Part shown: one piece after another, positions 6,776 to 14,393 of the stretch
How positions within the stretch are numbered: position 1 is the stretch's first letter
Layout of the letters: each line of letters opens with the position of its first letter
Notes under the pieces: generated by a model
Databases searched by the model: none
Seen by the model: only the letters and a program-made list of their open reading frames with translations
What the model was told of the DNA's origin: nothing
Translations under genes and position numbers: made by a program
DNA from: Euryarchaeota archaeon UBA111
GTDB taxonomy: Archaea > Thermoplasmatota > Poseidoniia > Poseidoniales > Poseidoniaceae
Assembly: GCA_002506025.1 (NCBI GenBank)
Contig: DAWS01000012.1
Location: 1 to 14,393, forward strand
Reading direction: 5' to 3'
Length of the DNA: 14,393 nucleotides

Positions 6776-9700
6776 ATGGCGAGTGAATATTCATCAAACA
6801 ACTCGCTTGTTGCGAAGTGTTTGGTTTTATTACTAATTTTTCAGGTGTCGAGTATCGCCATCGGTCAAACTGTGATGGAAGAATCAGAATTGCTCAGTCA
6901 ATCAACATCCAAATCAAACACTGACGCATTTTCAGAATACAACTTAAACTACGGCTATGATTTAGCAGGAGAACAGATTTCAGTTGAGGCTGTTGCAGAA
7001 GGTCTCGTCAGGTCTGAAACAAATCTGGACATTTACCACAATCAACAAATTCAGGCTGTCTCGACTGGGACCCCGACAATCCCTGACGTGGTGATATCAA
7101 ATAAGCAAGAACTAAACGCATGCTGGCACAATTTGGAAGGCACGGTAAATTACTACTGGTCTGACCTCGAGCAGAATTCGAAGCACCTCCAAATTGATGA
7201 AGTCCTTGGAACAGGCGACGGGGTAGTAAATTTTGACTGTGCAATAGCAGTAAAAGAAAACGGCCGTGCAAGTGTCTTGTATACCAACGGTAGTGAACTT
7301 AAAGCCGGACAAATAGCCTATGCTAGTTCACTGTACGTCAATGGTGACGAGTGGCATACAAGAACCATTTTCGAGGATTTAGACATAACAGATATTCAGT
7401 TAGCAATCACTCCTGACCACCTTGAGTGGGGCGTGTTCCGCGATAGTAACGGAGCGCTTTACCGGGTAAATTACACTGGAGCATTTTGGCAAATGGGACT
7501 GCTGGATAATGGTCCAGTGGGTCCTGATTTTGAGTTGGAAATAACGTCTGAAGGCCAAATCTATTTGATGTATACAAAAAATTCTCAAGCGGTTTTAACA
7601 ACAATTTTTGATAATCAAATAACTCATCAAACAGTCGCTTATGGTGATAATTTACATCATGACATAGGACTGACCTTAGATGGCGCCGAGTTAATCCAAT
7701 TATTTACCACAAGATTACAGGATAACCAAACGGTAATGAGCATTGAACGGTCTTTAGCCAACCAAGATAATCAGCTGAGCACAACACCAGATTATGTGAT
7801 AGCAAGCGATCTTGCTGATACGACCTCAAGTGATATGGCGTATGGCGATTTTAATGGAGATGGATTTGCTGATCTGGTTCACGCAGAGGCAAATGCGCAT
7901 ACTCAATCTCTGACCTCAAACGGTCGGGTGTCGGTATTTTTCGGTTCTATAGACGGATTAAGTTCGGTTTCAGGGCATACGTGGGAAGGCGTGTCAGACG
8001 CTCAGATGTTGGGTAATAGCTTGGCAGTTGGAGATTTCAATGGTGATGGATTTGATGATTTAGCAATTGGTTCTCCGGGGGCAAATTCCAACGATGGCAT
8101 GGTTGAGTTTGCATTTGGCTCTGTGGCAGGTTTTAGCGACCCATTGACTTCAGTTTCCGGGGTATCACAAGCTCAGGCAATAGGAGAAAAATACGGCTAT
8201 TGCGTTGAGTCGGTCAGCGACTTAAACTCTGATGGTAATGATGAGTTACTGGTCTGTTCAATAGATTATGAACAGGGTTCAGACACTGGCAAAATCGAGT
8301 TATTCTTTGGTGGCGACTCCGGTAGCGTATGGTCTACTGCGGATAGTCCAAACCAAATGTTGCAGGGCAGTAATTTTGGTCAATCAATATCTGCAGGCGG
8401 AGATCTAAACGGTGACGGACTGGCTGACCTGGTAATCGGTAATACAGGAGATTTGACCGACAGTTCAGGATTTTCATCCGTGGAGATAAGATATGGTACC
8501 ACAACAGGTTATGCTACTAACCCCGACCGCTCATATCAATCAATATCAGCCGGGACCTTATTTGGCTATCAAGTCGAGATAATTAATGACTTGAACGACG
8601 ATGGTTTTGATGAGTTGTTCATTTCTGAGCCATACAATACATCCGGACCATTTAACAGCGGTAATGTGTGGGTATTTTACGGTAATTCTAGTGGTATTGC
8701 AGACCAGCCCAGCGTCCGTATAGTAGGCGACGCTAACAACTTACTTGGGCTCAATTTTGCCTCTGCGGGCGATACTAACGCTGATGGATTCAACGATTTG
8801 CTAATCACCCGAAAAGGTGGAATTGATCTATCTAGGGTGGAACTGATTTTGGGCAGCAGCGAGGTAATTGACGGGTCCAGTTTCTTAGTTTCCCAAGGTT
8901 ACAGTGATTATGGCTTAGTGATGGCTACAGGTCTAGATTCTAATAATGATAATTTAGCAGAGTTCATTTTCTCAAATAGCTTGACAGATGAGACACAAAC
9001 GACATCTATACATCTGGAGTGTTACAGTAGAAAGTTGTTCGAAGTTACCAATCTGTCAATCCTTGGAGAGTCCATAGATGGTAAGATTCAATCATCAACA
9101 GATGGTAAACCAAGCATAATCCTTGATGTCGAGAATATCACAGATGGGTCTGGACAAACGAAGTTAATTTCACTACAGAGCGATGCTCAATCCACATATT
9201 GGAGTGTTCAAGACCTAACCGCCCCGACATCACCGTTTACTGGCGGCAGTAATTTTGTCACAACCTCATCTGGCTCCCCCAGTGTGTTTTATCTCGATGA
9301 CGGATTAAAGCTCAAAACTTACACTGGGTATACTGGAGTCGAGTCTCCAATCGCAACCCTGAATTCAGATGTTGAGTATCTGTCCACAGCACATGGGATA
9401 AACGGTGAAAAATACCTCGCATACTATTCTCCATTTGCTAATCAACTGATGATTAGCCAGCACACAGAATCTGGTTGGAGTGAAGAAGTTGCTGCTAATG
9501 ACGCTAACATTTCATCGCCTATTTCGCTACACATTGATTCAACAGGTAGCCCGGTAATCATTTACCGCAACTACGTTTCAAAGGAAGTAAATGTGGCGAC
9601 CAAAGGTTTGCAATGGACGTCAGAAAATATTTCCCTGCCTGGTCAATTAACATCACCATCATTCTCGAGTCTGTTAGCCGACGACGATACAATTCTAATT

Positions 9701-12700
9701 GCTGCAATGTTAGACGATGGCAGCTCTAACAATCTCAGCGTCATAACAATCAGTGATACTGTGGATGTATCATTTGTTGCCGTAGAATCTGATAGTTCGA
9801 CTAATCTGTCCTTGGTGTTTGATGACAACAATGGACTGATGCTTGCGGCACTGACCTCAAGTGGTAGTTTAATGGTCTATGAGCAAGCTAGCAGTAATGC
9901 CATTTGGAGTTCAATCCTATTGCCCCAACCCCAAAACCTTGGTCCAGTGAATAGCATTCAAGCAAGTGGAGGAAGCGTGCCGCTCATTGCGGTCAACAGT
10001 GAATTAAACTCCGTCTATGCGAGATTTTCAGGCAACTGGGAAGTTGTTGCTCACACGCTAGGTGAGGAGTTCGATCAATTTGCCTTAGCTAGGGATGACT
10101 CCCAAATTATCATAATCGGTAATCCTGCTGGCACAGACCAGTTATCTTGGAATGCCATGCAATATAGTCAGGGATTGACTATTGATGAGCAGTGGCACCA
10201 TTCCGCAATTGATGGGACTGTCTCCCAAAACGGTATTGCTGTTACTTCATCAGGAAATGAAATCACCCTATACCTAAAGTCAACATTGAGTGGCTCAATG
10301 ACCAGTGTGGAACTTTATCATGATACTGATAATGATCACATCTTTGATGCAATCGACGAGTTAGAAAACATACCTAACCAATGGCAAGATAGTGATGACG
10401 ACGGCTACGGTGATAATCAGAATGCACCACTGGCTGATGCTTGCCCGACCCAATCCGGCACATCATCAATAATTGTCTTGGGTTGCTTCGATGCTGATAA
10501 CGATGGCTATGACGACTTAACAGATGATTGTAATACCGCCTTTGGACTTTCTTGGCTGGGTCGAGTCGGCTGCTCAGATTTTGACCAAGATGGTTGGGTT
10601 GATTGGAGTTCAATTTATCCATTTGGCGACATATTTAGTGATAATTGGAAACAAGCATTCGACACAGACGGCGACTCATACGGCGATAATCACGGCCCAG
10701 ATTGTTGTGATACCTGGTATGATACCAACGCACCTCAGGGCGACGAGTTTCCGTTTGACGCCAAACAGTATACCGATTATGATGGTGACGGTTACGGTGA
10801 TAATTCCTCAGATTTTATCGGTGGGGATGCATGTAAGTTTGATTATGGCACGTCTTATCTTGACCGCTTAGGTTGTCAAGACTCAGATGGTGATGGAGCG
10901 TCTGATCCGACCAACTTCTGGAACCAATCTATGGGTGCTGACATTTGGCCAAATGATCCAACTCAGTGGGCAGATTCAGATGGTGACGGCTACGGTGATA
11001 ATGGTTCCAAGAATGCGACCGACCCGGATTACTTCCCTAACAACATCGCTGCGGCAGTTGACACCGATGAGGATGGCTACCCCGATGTATTTACCGAATT
11101 CTACAATGGCTCAAATGCCCAAGGTCTCCAAATCGATGGTTGCCCGCTGGTAGCAGGTAACTCTACCAATCCATTCTATGGTTGCATCGATTCAGATGGC
11201 GATAATTACCGAGATATTTACACATATGATTTGAACCCAACAACTGGCTTGAGAGAAAATCAAAGCGGTGATGCCTTCCCATTCGACCCCAATCAGTGGG
11301 CGGATGCAGATGGCGATGGTTTTGGTGATTTCCAAGGTGGAGATTTGGCCGATGTCTGCCCTAACGCTCCGGGAGTGATTAACGGAACACTGGGAATTGG
11401 CTGCCCGTTAATTGATGGTAACGACGATGATGGTGATTTCGTAATCAATGAGGTTGACCAATGTCCAGACACTCAATTCGGTCTGCTAGTTGATTTGAAT
11501 GGTTGCGCTGAGAATCAGTTAGATGATGACAGCGATGGTGTCACTAATGATGCCGATATCTGCCCCGCAACAACCGATGTTACCAGTGTTGATGCTAACG
11601 GCTGCAGTGAGGCGCAACGACAGGTTGATTCTGATTCTGACGGAGTCTATGACTATCTCGACTTGTGTGACTCAACACCCGCTAGTGATGTCCCAGACCT
11701 CGACGGGTGCTCACTCTCGCAGAAAGACTCGGACGACGACGGTATCACAGATGATGTGGATGTCTGCCCCGATACTCCAGAGAATTATCCTGTGCTGGCA
11801 GACGGGTGTACTGATGAAAGTGCGAAAGAAATTGATTGGGATGATGATGGTTACACAGAAGATGACGAATACATGTTTGAACCAACTCAGTGGGCTGATA
11901 CAGATGGTGATGGCTATGGCGACAACCCTGAAGGAGTTGATGGTGACCAATGCCCTTCGGTAAGTGGGACGTCAACTTTAGATCGATTAGGATGTCTTGA
12001 TTCAGACTTAGATGGTTACTCGGACCCAACACCAGAATTTGCTGCATCACCCAGCGGTCTAGCTGATGCCTTTGTCGATGATGCTACTCAGTGGCGTGAC
12101 AATGATGGTGATGGTTACGGTGATAACGCTACTGGACTAAACCCTGACTTATGCCCAACCACCAACCCACTGTACAAGACGGCAGTAGACCTTTCAGGCT
12201 GTGCGGCAAATGAACGAGATACCGACGATGATGGCATCGTTGATAGCTTGGACAATTGTCCGGACCAAGCTCGTGGATTAGACGGCTATTCGGATGGTTG
12301 CCCGCTGGAGAAACAATCTGATACTTCATCATCTGGCATGATTTTGGGTGTGTCAATTACAACCTTTATTGCCATAGTGGCTGGAATTGTTGTTCTGTTA
12401 TTCTTGGTGATAGTTATATTGCGTAACAGAGGATTGGATGATGAGGATTGGTTCGAGGATGATGATGATTTTGATGATGACTACCAAGAAGACCGTCTAT
12501 CATTCCTTGACCGGCAACGTGGAAGCCCGCGCCAGCCTCAAGCAAGTATGCCACTAAGGCAGCAAACAAGCCAGCGCCAGAGTCCACCTCGGAGTGGACC
12601 AACAGGTGGACCACCACCTAGAGGTCCGAGTCAATCGCCACCACAGCGCAGCACCGCACCTTCATCAGGACCACCTAAATTTGCCAAAGACAGAACGCAG

Positions 12701-12967
12701 ACTAAGCCAAGAGCGCCAAGTAAGAAGGTGTCTAGAAAGGTCAAGAAATCAAATGACAGCGGAGTGAAAGTGCGCCGAGCAGTAGTTGATATCGAAGATG
12801 ATATATTCGAAAATATCCCGAAGTCGGCGATTGATGATGCCGTTGCTGATTTGGGTGATATCTCAGCGGAAGATGAACGACAGTTATTGATGAAACTGCA
12901 GGAAAAAGGCTGGAACGCACCACAATCTAGAGCCATTATCAACTTGGCAAAAACCCAATCCCGATGA
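6776..12967 (+). CDS. Giant membrane-anchored adhesin-like protein: FG-GAP propeller plus Ca-binding stalk, 2063 aa
   Basis: The ATG at 6776 gives a clean signal peptide (hydrophobic core about residues 12-28, ending SSIAIG). An in-frame TTG at 6707 lies in the control region and would spoil it. Order of parts: a beta-rich domain (about 50-345); seven FG-GAP blades (about 356-740) as in integrin-alpha heads; a second beta-rich, possibly propeller-like domain (about 750-1180); about 20 Asp-rich Ca loops (1183-1842); one membrane helix (about 1860-1882); and a 180-residue cytoplasmic tail. The tail begins with a D/E run (DDEDWFEDDDDFDDDYQED), passes through a Pro/Arg/Gln-rich stretch and a Lys-rich patch, and ends in a predicted helical domain with DERQLLMKLQEKGWNAPQSR. 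No hydrolase motif was seen. Ca-dependent attachment to cells or particles is the likely role, by analogy. The EF-hand gene follows after 60 bases, probably on the same transcript. Confidence 0.9.
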   Translation: MASEYSSNNSLVAKCLVLLLIFQVSSIAIGQTVMEESELLSQSTSKSNTDAFSEYNLNYGYDLAGEQISVEAVAEGLVRSETNLDIYHNQQIQAVSTGTPTIPDVVISNKQELNACWHNLEGTVNYYWSDLEQNSKHLQIDEVLGTGDGVVNFDCAIAVKENGRASVLYTNGSELKAGQIAYASSLYVNGDEWHTRTIFEDLDITDIQLAITPDHLEWGVFRDSNGALYRVNYTGAFWQMGLLDNGPVGPDFELEITSEGQIYLMYTKNSQAVLTTIFDNQITHQTVAYGDNLHHDIGLTLDGAELIQLFTTRLQDNQTVMSIERSLANQDNQLSTTPDYVIASDLADTTSSDMAYGDFNGDGFADLVHAEANAHTQSLTSNGRVSVFFGSIDGLSSVSGHTWEGVSDAQMLGNSLAVGDFNGDGFDDLAIGSPGANSNDGMVEFAFGSVAGFSDPLTSVSGVSQAQAIGEKYGYCVESVSDLNSDGNDELLVCSIDYEQGSDTGKIELFFGGDSGSVWSTADSPNQMLQGSNFGQSISAGGDLNGDGLADLVIGNTGDLTDSSGFSSVEIRYGTTTGYATNPDRSYQSISAGTLFGYQVEIINDLNDDGFDELFISEPYNTSGPFNSGNVWVFYGNSSGIADQPSVRIVGDANNLLGLNFASAGDTNADGFNDLLITRKGGIDLSRVELILGSSEVIDGSSFLVSQGYSDYGLVMATGLDSNNDNLAEFIFSNSLTDETQTTSIHLECYSRKLFEVTNLSILGESIDGKIQSSTDGKPSIILDVENITDGSGQTKLISLQSDAQSTYWSVQDLTAPTSPFTGGSNFVTTSSGSPSVFYLDDGLKLKTYTGYTGVESPIATLNSDVEYLSTAHGINGEKYLAYYSPFANQLMISQHTESGWSEEVAANDANISSPISLHIDSTGSPVIIYRNYVSKEVNVATKGLQWTSENISLPGQLTSPSFSSLLADDDTILIAAMLDDGSSNNLSVITISDTVDVSFVAVESDSSTNLSLVFDDNNGLMLAALTSSGSLMVYEQASSNAIWSSILLPQPQNLGPVNSIQASGGSVPLIAVNSELNSVYARFSGNWEVVAHTLGEEFDQFALARDDSQIIIIGNPAGTDQLSWNAMQYSQGLTIDEQWHHSAIDGTVSQNGIAVTSSGNEITLYLKSTLSGSMTSVELYHDTDNDHIFDAIDELENIPNQWQDSDDDGYGDNQNAPLADACPTQSGTSSIIVLGCFDADNDGYDDLTDDCNTAFGLSWLGRVGCSDFDQDGWVDWSSIYPFGDIFSDNWKQAFDTDGDSYGDNHGPDCCDTWYDTNAPQGDEFPFDAKQYTDYDGDGYGDNSSDFIGGDACKFDYGTSYLDRLGCQDSDGDGASDPTNFWNQSMGADIWPNDPTQWADSDGDGYGDNGSKNATDPDYFPNNIAAAVDTDEDGYPDVFTEFYNGSNAQGLQIDGCPLVAGNSTNPFYGCIDSDGDNYRDIYTYDLNPTTGLRENQSGDAFPFDPNQWADADGDGFGDFQGGDLADVCPNAPGVINGTLGIGCPLIDGNDDDGDFVINEVDQCPDTQFGLLVDLNGCAENQLDDDSDGVTNDADICPATTDVTSVDANGCSEAQRQVDSDSDGVYDYLDLCDSTPASDVPDLDGCSLSQKDSDDDGITDDVDVCPDTPENYPVLADGCTDESAKEIDWDDDGYTEDDEYMFEPTQWADTDGDGYGDNPEGVDGDQCPSVSGTSTLDRLGCLDSDLDGYSDPTPEFAASPSGLADAFVDDATQWRDNDGDGYGDNATGLNPDLCPTTNPLYKTAVDLSGCAANERDTDDDGIVDSLDNCPDQARGLDGYSDGCPLEKQSDTSSSGMILGVSITTFIAIVAGIVVLLFLVIVILRNRGLDDEDWFEDDDDFDDDYQEDRLSFLDRQRGSPRQPQASMPLRQQTSQRQSPPRSGPTGGPPPRGPSQSPPQRSTAPSSGPPKFAKDRTQTKPRAPSKKVSRKVKKSNDSGVKVRRAVVDIEDDIFENIPKSAIDDAVADLGDISAEDERQLLMKLQEKGWNAPQSRAIINLAKTQSR
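7841..8980 (+). repeat. Seven FG-GAP repeats (integrin-alpha-like beta-propeller)
   Basis: Each blade starts with an Asp-rich Ca loop and ends in an xVxxFxG strand. The lead Asp residues fall at positions 358, 420, 482, 543, 605, 666 and 721. The loops read GDFNGDGFADL, GDFNGDGFDDLAIG, SDLNSDGNDELLV, GDLNGDGLADLVIG, NDLNDDGFDELFI, GDTNADGFNDLLI and the degenerate LDSNNDNLAEFIF. A pitch of 61-62 residues for six of seven steps and a count of seven fit one closed seven-bladed propeller. The last blade has lost the DG core and may bind no Ca. Confidence 0.88.
10319..12303 (+). repeat. About 20 Ca-binding loops mixing QW/DGYGDN modules with classical TSP3 repeats
   Basis: From residue 1183 to about 1842 the stalk holds about 20 DxDxDGxxD-type loops. 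Bases 10319-11400 use the same QW/DGYGDN plus CP..GC modules as the 865-aa protein. Bases about 11411-11813 switch to four short classical thrombospondin type 3 / OmpA-type repeats (for example VCPDTPENYPVLADGC). Bases about 11835-12165 return to the QW type, and one more classical repeat closes the array before the membrane helix. Nearly all copies keep the Cys-x13-Cys pair. Confidence 0.85.
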
Positions 12968-13015
12968 ATGTCATAGGGATTACTTTTGAAACATGAATAA
13001 GCAGGCAATAACAAC

Positions 13016-13020
13016 GGAGG
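13016..13020 (+). promoter_or_regulatory. Shine-Dalgarno site GGAGG for the EF-hand gene
   Basis: GGAGG (continuing as GGAGGGAT) stands 7 bases before the ATG at 13028, at standard spacing, and fixes that start. A strong site here, with none in front of the 2063-aa gene 6 kb upstream, suits an internal gene of a shared transcript. The 60-base gap has no clear terminator. Confidence 0.8.
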
Positions 13021-13027
13021 GATAAGA

Positions 13028-14393
13028 ATGGCAGAACCGGACCTTGCAGGAGCCTCTCTACCAGAGGGCATCGAGGTAGACGAGACTGCGGCATATTTTG
13101 GCATCACCGATTCCTCGGATATTGTTCACCAATTGATGTCGATGGATAGGAACCAATCGATTACTGCATTTTTTGGTATGGTTTCTGAAGTGGTCCTGAA
13201 ACCGGGCGAATTTGATTTTGAAGAGGCAAGTAAGTTGCTCAACTGTGAGGGTGGAGAAATCTACTACTTGGTGGCTGGGCATTTAGGCTTGATGAGCTTT
13301 AGCGACCCGCTACTTCATTACTTGGGCTTGCCAGATTCACAGGGTGAGGAATCTCCTAATGCTAAACCAGCGATTACTGACACGCAATATGATTCACTCA
13401 AACGGTTAGCAGATCCAATGAATATACTCAAAGTATTGGCAATTGCTCATACTACTGGCGGACCGGACGAGGTGCTGAAGTATTACTTGACTATGAGCGA
13501 AATTCTTCAACAAGCAGAAAATAACTCCTCCTTACTTATCGACATTGCCAGTGAATTTGATGCGTCACTGGATGTAATAGGCCATGCTATACCAATTACC
13601 AATTTGGCAAATTCGACAGTAGATACCAGTAGTATTTCTCCTCCTGCGGTTACTAAGCCAGCTGCCACATCAGTAGACCTACCGACAGTGGCGCCACCGC
13701 TGCCGGTTGCAAACGAATTAGAAAATTCTCAAGTAGACCTACCAGCAATTGAACCAGTCCCAACTAAATCAGTTCCATTACCGAGCAATACAATTCCCGA
13801 GCCAGCAGTGGTAGAAGCAGTGCAAGAGCCGGCCTTTGACAACAACATAACCGATCGTAAGGCGGCTAAAGTAACCGACAATGCCTTTGAGGGCGCTTTC
13901 GGCATGATGGCTCAACCAGATATTCCAACAGAGGTAAGCGCAGAAATCATCTCAAATGGCCAGGCAATTGAACCCACTGAATCAACCTCAGAAATTGAAG
14001 TAATTGATGAGAATGAGCAAACAGTTGTTACATTAGAGGAAACTGAAGAAGAAGAACCCTTTGTTAGCGCTGCAGAGATGTTCATTAATGCCGATAGCGA
14101 TGATGATGGGACTTTATCAGTTGAAGAGTTAGCAACAGCAACAGGTCTTAGTGCTACAGAATCAGAAGAATTGCATAAGTCCGCCGACCGCGATAATGAT
14201 GGCAAAATGTCACTTTCTGAATTTGTTGCATCACCTGCTGCAGAAAAAGTGGCAGCAAACTTACCGCGACCTGTTGCACCAGTTAGAAAGCCAGTAAGTC
14301 GAACCGAATCTCGACCTAATGCGGAGCAAAATGCAATGCCTCCGCAGGTAACAACGCCTCAAAATATCCGGCCACGCCCAATACCTCCACAAA
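13028..14393 (+). CDS. Soluble protein with two canonical EF-hands, 3' end outside window
   Basis: The frame stays open for 455 codons to the window edge, so the C-terminus is missing. There is no signal peptide (start MAEPDLAGASLPEG) and no membrane helix, so it is probably cytoplasmic. Residues 1-190 look globular and mostly helical, with no family I recognise. Residues about 195-345 are Pro/Val/Thr- then Glu-rich and probably disordered. Two EF-hand loops follow: DSDDDGTLSVEE (356-367) and DRDNDGKMSLSE (387-398). Both have Asp at 1, 3 and 5, Gly at 6, a hydrophobic residue at 8 and Glu at 12, so both should bind Ca2+. The visible end is Pro/Arg-rich (LPRPVAPVRKPVSR...). The position directly after the giant anchored protein suggests a partner of its cytoplasmic tail or a Ca sensor; this is inference. 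Confidence 0.85.
   Translation, partial: MAEPDLAGASLPEGIEVDETAAYFGITDSSDIVHQLMSMDRNQSITAFFGMVSEVVLKPGEFDFEEASKLLNCEGGEIYYLVAGHLGLMSFSDPLLHYLGLPDSQGEESPNAKPAITDTQYDSLKRLADPMNILKVLAIAHTTGGPDEVLKYYLTMSEILQQAENNSSLLIDIASEFDASLDVIGHAIPITNLANSTVDTSSISPPAVTKPAATSVDLPTVAPPLPVANELENSQVDLPAIEPVPTKSVPLPSNTIPEPAVVEAVQEPAFDNNITDRKAAKVTDNAFEGAFGMMAQPDIPTEVSAEIISNGQAIEPTESTSEIEVIDENEQTVVTLEETEEEEPFVSAAEMFINADSDDDGTLSVEELATATGLSATESEELHKSADRDNDGKMSLSEFVASPAAEKVAANLPRPVAPVRKPVSRTESRPNAEQNAMPPQVTTPQNIRPRPIPPQ

Noticed and set aside
6776..12967. Protease, glycoside hydrolase or dockerin identity for the giant protein
   Set aside because: The Asp-rich loops resemble dockerin and EF-hand loops, but they follow the TSP3-like Cys-paired pattern, and no catalytic motif was seen in the head domains.
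12631..13107. Minus-strand frame of 158 codons across the giant protein end and the EF-hand start
   Set aside because: It runs antisense to two well-supported genes and through their Shine-Dalgarno site, with Ser-rich composition typical of a shadow frame.

Overview
The window reads as a piece of an uncultivated marine archaeal genome, most likely a Marine Group II / Poseidoniia-type euryarchaeon. This is inferred from style, not from a marker gene. The signs are: large signal-peptide-bearing surface proteins made of Asp-rich Ca-binding repeats with one C-terminal membrane anchor and a short cytoplasmic tail; starts without a ribosome binding site on genes that begin transcription units, but strong Shine-Dalgarno sites on genes inside units; and moderate GC with mixed codon use. 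No rRNA, tRNA, CRISPR array, transposon or phage gene was seen.

Layout. Bases 3-1187: the 3' part of a GT4 glycosyltransferase and a small zinc-ribbon/three-helix membrane protein, both +. Bases 1257-6080: a tight + strand unit of three genes with overlapping ends. They are an 865-aa Ca-binding-repeat surface protein, a 438-aa anchored beta-sandwich surface protein with a Trp-rich C-terminal motif, and a DUF4105 (Lnb N-terminal-domain-like) putative thiol hydrolase/acyltransferase. Bases 6033-6656 (-): thiamine pyrophosphokinase, whose 3' end overlaps the DUF4105 gene tail to tail. Bases 6657-6775: a divergent control region containing a perfect 8-bp-arm palindrome. Bases 6776-12967 (+): a 2063-aa surface protein. 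It has a signal peptide, a beta-rich domain, seven FG-GAP blades, a second beta-rich domain, about 20 Ca-binding repeats of two kinds, a membrane helix and a 180-residue cytoplasmic tail. Base 13028 to the window end (+): a soluble, probably cytoplasmic protein with two canonical EF-hand loops, preceded by a good Shine-Dalgarno site and probably co-transcribed with the 2063-aa gene.

How it may work together (inference): the window is dominated by an envelope locus built around calcium. Two Ca-repeat stalks and an integrin-alpha-like propeller lie outside the cell, each tied to the membrane by one helix. A possible membrane-bound acyl-transfer/hydrolase enzyme and a possible glycosyltransferase lie nearby. 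A two-EF-hand protein lies next to the longest cytoplasmic tail. This pairing of an outside Ca-dependent adhesin with an inside EF-hand protein is the best candidate for an undescribed system here. The thiamine gene looks like an unrelated housekeeping neighbour.
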